Source: UBA7398 sp964632545 (GTDB lineage: Bacteria > Actinomycetota > Actinomycetes > Nanopelagicales > Nanopelagicaceae). Taken from it: a DNA stretch of 64,000 nt. This document shows, piece after piece, positions 60,773 to 64,000 of this stretch. Position 1 is the stretch's first letter. Each line of letters starts with the position of its first letter. Under the pieces are notes generated by a model. That model searched no databases and was not told where the DNA came from. It saw only the letters and a list, made by a program, of their open reading frames with translations. The translations under genes were made by a program, and so were the position numbers. The stretch lies in NCBI GenBank assembly GCA_964632545.1, contig CAZWBQ010000005.1:1-64000 (forward strand), written 5' to 3'.

Positions 60773-62324
60773 GGAATTTAAATCCGAATCAGAAATTCCG
60801 TTTTCAGATAAGCCGCGCGAAATTCCTATGGAAAAAGCTGGCGAATATCCATTCACGCGTGGGATTTATGAAACTATGTATAAAAATAAACCATGGACGA
60901 TGCGGCAGTACGCGGGTTTTGGTAGCGCAGATGAATCAAATAAGCGTTATAAAGAATTAGTTGCGGCCGGCACCGGGGGATTATCGGTTGCATTCGATTT
61001 ACCAACCCAGATGGGTATGGATTCAGATGCACCTTTAGCGTTAGATGAAGTTGGCAAAGTTGGCGTAGCGATTGATTCGCTTGCAGACATGCGTCGTTTA
61101 TTTGATGGGTTACCGCTAGATAAAATTTCTACATCAATGACTATTAACGCACCAGCCGCAATATTGTTATTGATGTACCAAATTATTGCTGAAGAGCGCG
61201 GCATCTCCGGTGCTGAATTGCAGGGCACTATCCAAAACGATGTTTTAAAAGAATATATAGCGCGTGGCACATATATTTTTCCACCAAACCCCTCACTGCG
61301 TTTGATCACAGATATTTTTAGTTACTGTCAAAAAGAATTACCAAAATGGAACACGATTTCAATTTCTGGTTACCACATCGGAGAGGCTGGCGCTACGCCG
61401 GTGCAAGAAATAGCTTTTACGCTAAGCGATGCAATTGCCTATGTTAAAGCTGCAATTACTGCCGGTTTAGATGTAGATGATTTTGCGCCTCGGCTCTCAT
61501 TTTTCTTTGTATCGCGTACAACCCTCATTGAAGAAGTTGCTAAATTTAGAGCTGCCCGCCAAGTCTGGGCTCGAATTATGAAAGAAAAATTCGGCGCTAA
61601 ATCTGAAAAATCTATGCAGTTGCGGTTTCATACTCAAACTGCTGGTGTGCAATTAACTGCGCAGCAACCGGAAGTTAATTTAGTTCGAGTAACCATTCAA
61701 GCTCTCGCCGCAACTTTAGGCGGCACCCAATCGCTCCATACGAATTCATTTGATGAAGCGCTGGCATTGCCTAGCGAAAAAGCTGCCAGGTTAGCGCTTC
61801 GAACTCAGCAAGTAATTGCAAATGAAACAGATATTACGAAAGTTGTCGATCCTTTTGCTGGTAGTTACGTAGTGGAAAATCTAACGGCAGATTTAGTTAA
61901 AGAGATTGAATCATTAATTGAAAAGATTGAAAGCATGGGTGGGGCAGTAACGGCGATTGAGAGCGGTTTCCAAAAACGGGAAATTGAAAATAGCGCATAT
62001 AAAATATCGCAAGAGATTGATAAGAAAGAACGCACGGTGGTTGGCGTAAATGACTTTATAACTGCAAACGATGTAGCTCCAATTCTTCATAAATTAGATC
62101 CAGCCGTCGGTGATGATCAACGAAAGCGGTTAGCGCAACATCGTGCCGAACGGAACAATGCAGAAGTCGCAAATTCTTTGTCAGAGATTTCAAAAGTTGC
62201 GACCGGAACTGAAAATGTGATGGCGTCAATAAAATCAGCAATTATGGTGGGCGCAACAGTAGGAGAAATTTGCGATGCGCTTCGGAGCGTTTGGGGCGTA
62301 TACCGATCCAGCGAAGCGTTTTAA
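60762..62324 (+). CDS. Acyl-CoA mutase catalytic subunit (methylmalonyl-CoA mutase-like)
   Basis: The 520-residue protein is the TIM-barrel part of a B12-dependent mutase without its cobalamin domain. Motifs are PWTMRQYAGFG with Tyr50, GLSVAFDLPTQMG, PSLRLITDIF, SISGYHIGEAGATPVQE and RFHTQTAGVQLTAQQPEVN. Tyr in RQYAGF aligns with the Tyr that marks methylmalonyl-CoA mutase, whereas isobutyryl-CoA mutase has Phe. The small subunit is at 44150. GTG start inside trpS. Confidence 0.88.
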   Translation: MANKEFKSESEIPFSDKPREIPMEKAGEYPFTRGIYETMYKNKPWTMRQYAGFGSADESNKRYKELVAAGTGGLSVAFDLPTQMGMDSDAPLALDEVGKVGVAIDSLADMRRLFDGLPLDKISTSMTINAPAAILLLMYQIIAEERGISGAELQGTIQNDVLKEYIARGTYIFPPNPSLRLITDIFSYCQKELPKWNTISISGYHIGEAGATPVQEIAFTLSDAIAYVKAAITAGLDVDDFAPRLSFFFVSRTTLIEEVAKFRAARQVWARIMKEKFGAKSEKSMQLRFHTQTAGVQLTAQQPEVNLVRVTIQALAATLGGTQSLHTNSFDEALALPSEKAARLALRTQQVIANETDITKVVDPFAGSYVVENLTADLVKEIESLIEKIESMGGAVTAIESGFQKREIENSAYKISQEIDKKERTVVGVNDFITANDVAPILHKLDPAVGDDQRKRLAQHRAERNNAEVANSLSEISKVATGTENVMASIKSAIMVGATVGEICDALRSVWGVYRSSEAF

Positions 62325-62328
62325 TCCA

Positions 62329-63342
62329 ATGAGAATTCATCGCTTCTTGGCAGTAGTTTCGCTTGCGGCACTTTTAATTTCTCCAGTCAGAACAAATGCA
62401 GCTAGCACTGCACCAACTCCAGTGAAAATTGCAATTGCCCTTGAAGTAGGCGGAGTCGGCGACAATTCCTTTAATGATGCAGTGGTAAGTGCCACCAGGG
62501 CTGTTCAGAAAAAATATAAGATTGCAGATTCCTACATAAGGATTGTTCCGACTGACGGTACTGCCCCTGATCGTTTTTTTCGATTAAAATTCTTAGCAAA
62601 AGCCGGTTATAATTTAATCATTGCGATCGGTGCAGATTATGCACCAGCAATTCAAAGGGCTTCCATAGAATTTCCAGACGTACAATATGCGCTGGTTAAT
62701 AGCGATGCGGTCGCAAGTATGAACGTTTCATGTTTAGTTTTCGACGATTCCGAAGCAGCTTTCTTGGCTGGAGTTGTTGCGGCAACATCAAGCAAAAGTG
62801 GCAAAGTAGCTTTTGTTAGCGATGCAAGTGAAATTCAGAAGAACTTTTACAATAGCTTTAGAGCCGGTGCGCGCTACGGAAATAATAAAGTTGCGACTCT
62901 TGCAATTTCATTTACAAACTCAACATTTGATTTGAACAATTCAATTGCTAATGGCGTCGATGTAATATATTCAACGCGGGTAGTTGATGGCGAGGTTTTC
63001 AATTTGATAAGTAAAGCGAACCTTAAGAAACATAAAGTTTGGTTGATTGCACAATCTCCAGATCAATATTATGCAAATCTGCTATCTGCAAAAAAAGATA
63101 TTTTAGTATCACTTGATAAGCGGATTGATCGAGCAATTTCAGATGTAATGACATTGGCAATTACCGGTGGCTCAATCTTGGATATTGTCGATGACAGTAA
63201 ATCTATTTATGGCCGGACCTATAACTTCAAGAATTCTGGTCTGAATTTGAGTTTTCGAAATCCCGTGACAGCCGCCACAAAAACTGCAGTAACTAGAGCT
63301 ATCACTGAGATAAAGAGCGGTAAAGTTTCAACCAAAGGTTGA
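62329..63342 (+). CDS. Secreted BMP-family substrate-binding protein
   Basis: The 337-residue protein has a Sec signal (MRIHRFLAVVSLAALLISPVRTNA) without a lipobox, followed by a basic-membrane-protein/PnrA-type fold: ALEVGGVGDNSFNDAV, a nucleotide-or-sugar site around YALVNSDAV, and FLAGVVAATSSKSGKVAFV. Relatives bind purine nucleosides for ABC import or act as lipoproteins. It may be a soluble paralogue of the next gene. ATG 62329 follows the mutase stop by 4 nt. Confidence 0.82.
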   Translation: MRIHRFLAVVSLAALLISPVRTNAASTAPTPVKIAIALEVGGVGDNSFNDAVVSATRAVQKKYKIADSYIRIVPTDGTAPDRFFRLKFLAKAGYNLIIAIGADYAPAIQRASIEFPDVQYALVNSDAVASMNVSCLVFDDSEAAFLAGVVAATSSKSGKVAFVSDASEIQKNFYNSFRAGARYGNNKVATLAISFTNSTFDLNNSIANGVDVIYSTRVVDGEVFNLISKANLKKHKVWLIAQSPDQYYANLLSAKKDILVSLDKRIDRAISDVMTLAITGGSILDIVDDSKSIYGRTYNFKNSGLNLSFRNPVTAATKTAVTRAITEIKSGKVSTKG

Positions 63343-63376
63343 GTGTTTGCCAAGTTGTAATAATAAAAGCAAAGAA

Positions 63377-63457
63377 CTCAAGCCATCTCTATCGGTAACC
63401 GCTATAGGGTGAGCCAACAAATTAATCCCGTAATTGAAGCCGTATTCGAAGCGGTTT
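63377..63457 (+). promoter_or_regulatory. Structured leader of the BMP lipoprotein gene
   Basis: The 140-nt gap can form a compound hairpin: outer CTCA/TGAG, then CTCTAT/ATAGGG and inner GGT/ACC (63377-63413). A second stem AAGCCG/CGGTTT with one G-T pair lies at 63437-63457. The strong AGGAGG site follows at 63471. It does not match the purine-riboswitch consensus I know. Low certainty. Confidence 0.3.
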
Positions 63458-63482
63458 TGATGGGATTCTCAGGAGGAATAAA

Positions 63483-64000
63483 TTGAAGAAGTCACTATTT
63501 ACCGGATTGGTTAAGGCTATTGCTGCAGTTGCTGCACTAACACTGCTTGCAAGTTGCTCTTCATCGTCAGACAGTGCAGCAAAAGTAAAAGCTTGCTTAG
63601 CTCTTGATACTGGTGGTGTTGATGACAAGTCATTCAACGCTTCAGCATGGGCTGGCGCACAAGCAGCACAAGATGCTGGCGCAGAGGTTAAATACCTTGC
63701 TGCAACTTCAGATGCAGATTACGCACCAAATATTAAGAAGCTGGTCGACGAGGGTTGCAACATTGTTATCGGTGTTGGTTTCTTAATTAATGGCGCAATT
63801 GTTGATGCTGCAAAAGCAAATCCAGATACCAAGTTCGCAATCGTTGACCAAGACGGTAAAGATCATGGTCCAGCTGGAGATCAATACCCAGGTGCAGTAT
63901 TAGATAACCTTAAGGGAATTGAATTCGCAACTAACCAAGCAGCTTTCCAAGCTGGTTACCTTGCAGCTGGTTATTCAAAGACCGGCAAAGTTGCAACATA
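63483..64000 (+). CDS. BMP-family lipoprotein, nucleoside-binding type (partial)
   Basis: This gene runs off the window end; 172 residues are visible. The TTG start at 63483 is supported by AGGAGG with a 6-nt gap; no other start fits. The signal peptide ends in the lipobox LLASC (Cys about 25), so it is a lipoprotein. The mature part has LALDTGGVDDKSFNASAW and NIVIGVGFLINGAI, the PnrA/BmpA core, and AFQAGYLAAGYSKTGKVA. Such proteins bind nucleosides for ABC importers; permease genes would be expected downstream. Confidence 0.9.
   Translation, partial: MKKSLFTGLVKAIAAVAALTLLASCSSSSDSAAKVKACLALDTGGVDDKSFNASAWAGAQAAQDAGAEVKYLAATSDADYAPNIKKLVDEGCNIVIGVGFLINGAIVDAAKANPDTKFAIVDQDGKDHGPAGDQYPGAVLDNLKGIEFATNQAAFQAGYLAAGYSKTGKVAT

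Noticed and set aside
63343..63482. Purine riboswitch before the BMP lipoprotein gene
   Set aside because: Hairpins are present, but the conserved three-way-junction bases of the purine aptamer could not be found.
1..64000. CRISPR arrays, insertion sequences, prophage genes, tRNA or rRNA genes
   Set aside because: No regularly spaced repeats, transposase or integrase motifs, or tRNA-like cloverleaf were seen; intergenic gaps are all shorter than about 170 nt.

Overview
The window reads as a gene-dense chromosomal segment of a low-GC, streamlined actinobacterium. The best guess is a freshwater acI-type lineage (Ca. Nanopelagicales). The actinobacterial signs are a WhiB3-type Wbl protein, a His-rich GroEL1 next to groES, a second GuaB-family protein (GuaB3 type), the DUF3017 and PerM/DUF6350 membrane proteins, a solitary MsiK-type sugar-ABC ATPase, and gene order familiar from Mycobacterium/Streptomyces (sucCD-perM-purN-purH-folD-DUF3017-mdh; rplM-rpsI-glmM-glmS-acpS-alr; tsaE-tsaB-rimI-tsaD-groESL). 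The DNA is clearly AT-rich for an actinobacterium. Genes commonly abut or overlap by 1-14 nt, and no non-coding stretch exceeds about 170 nt. The organism name is inference; no rRNA or tRNA was seen.

Layout. 1-9525: end of the S10 operon and the whole spc operon (L2 tail, S19 to L15, secY, adk, map). 9563-11664: an amino-sugar pair (SIS-domain deaminase/isomerase and nagA) inserted before infA. 11809-16146: infA, rpmJ, S13-S11-S4-rpoA-L17, truA. 16152-17768: an ABC-F ATPase. 17892-24275: rplM-rpsI, then cell-wall amino-sugar and D-alanine genes (glmM, glmS, PAP2, acpS, alr). 24293-30648: a Liv-type ABC transporter operon ending in a secreted alpha/beta hydrolase. 30724-35292: the t6A operon (tsaE, tsaB, rimI, tsaD) and groES-groEL1 with a CIRCE operator. 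35358-36664: divergent whiB3 and a CarH/LitR-like B12 photoreceptor-type regulator. 36686-40480: guaB lacking CBS domains, guaB3, guaA. 40483-44153: secreted cyclophilin, PIG-L deacetylase, pcrA/uvrD. 44150-49826: B12-binding mutase subunit, sucCD, perM-like, purN, purH. 49965-51569: secreted PhoX-like phosphatase. 51681-57101: folD, DUF3017, mdh, icd, aldehyde dehydrogenase and DUF779. 57146-59766: MsiK-like ATPase divergent from a CorC-type CBS protein. 59759-64000: trpS, the catalytic mutase subunit, and two BMP-family binding proteins, the second cut by the window end.

Most of the region is housekeeping. The parts most worth a second look are these: the CarH-like regulator with an intact W-x9-EH motif, facing whiB3 across a 22-bp imperfect palindrome; an intrinsic terminator lying inside the first codons of truA; mutually exclusive hairpins before rpsM; the Liv transporter/secreted hydrolase operon placed between alr and tsaE; a split B12 mutase whose subunits lie about 16 kb apart; CBS-less IMPDH; a recurring -10 motif 6-7 nt before start codons (leaderless mRNAs); and a three-hairpin leader before the MsiK-like gene. 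I saw no mobile element, CRISPR array, phage gene or pseudogene.
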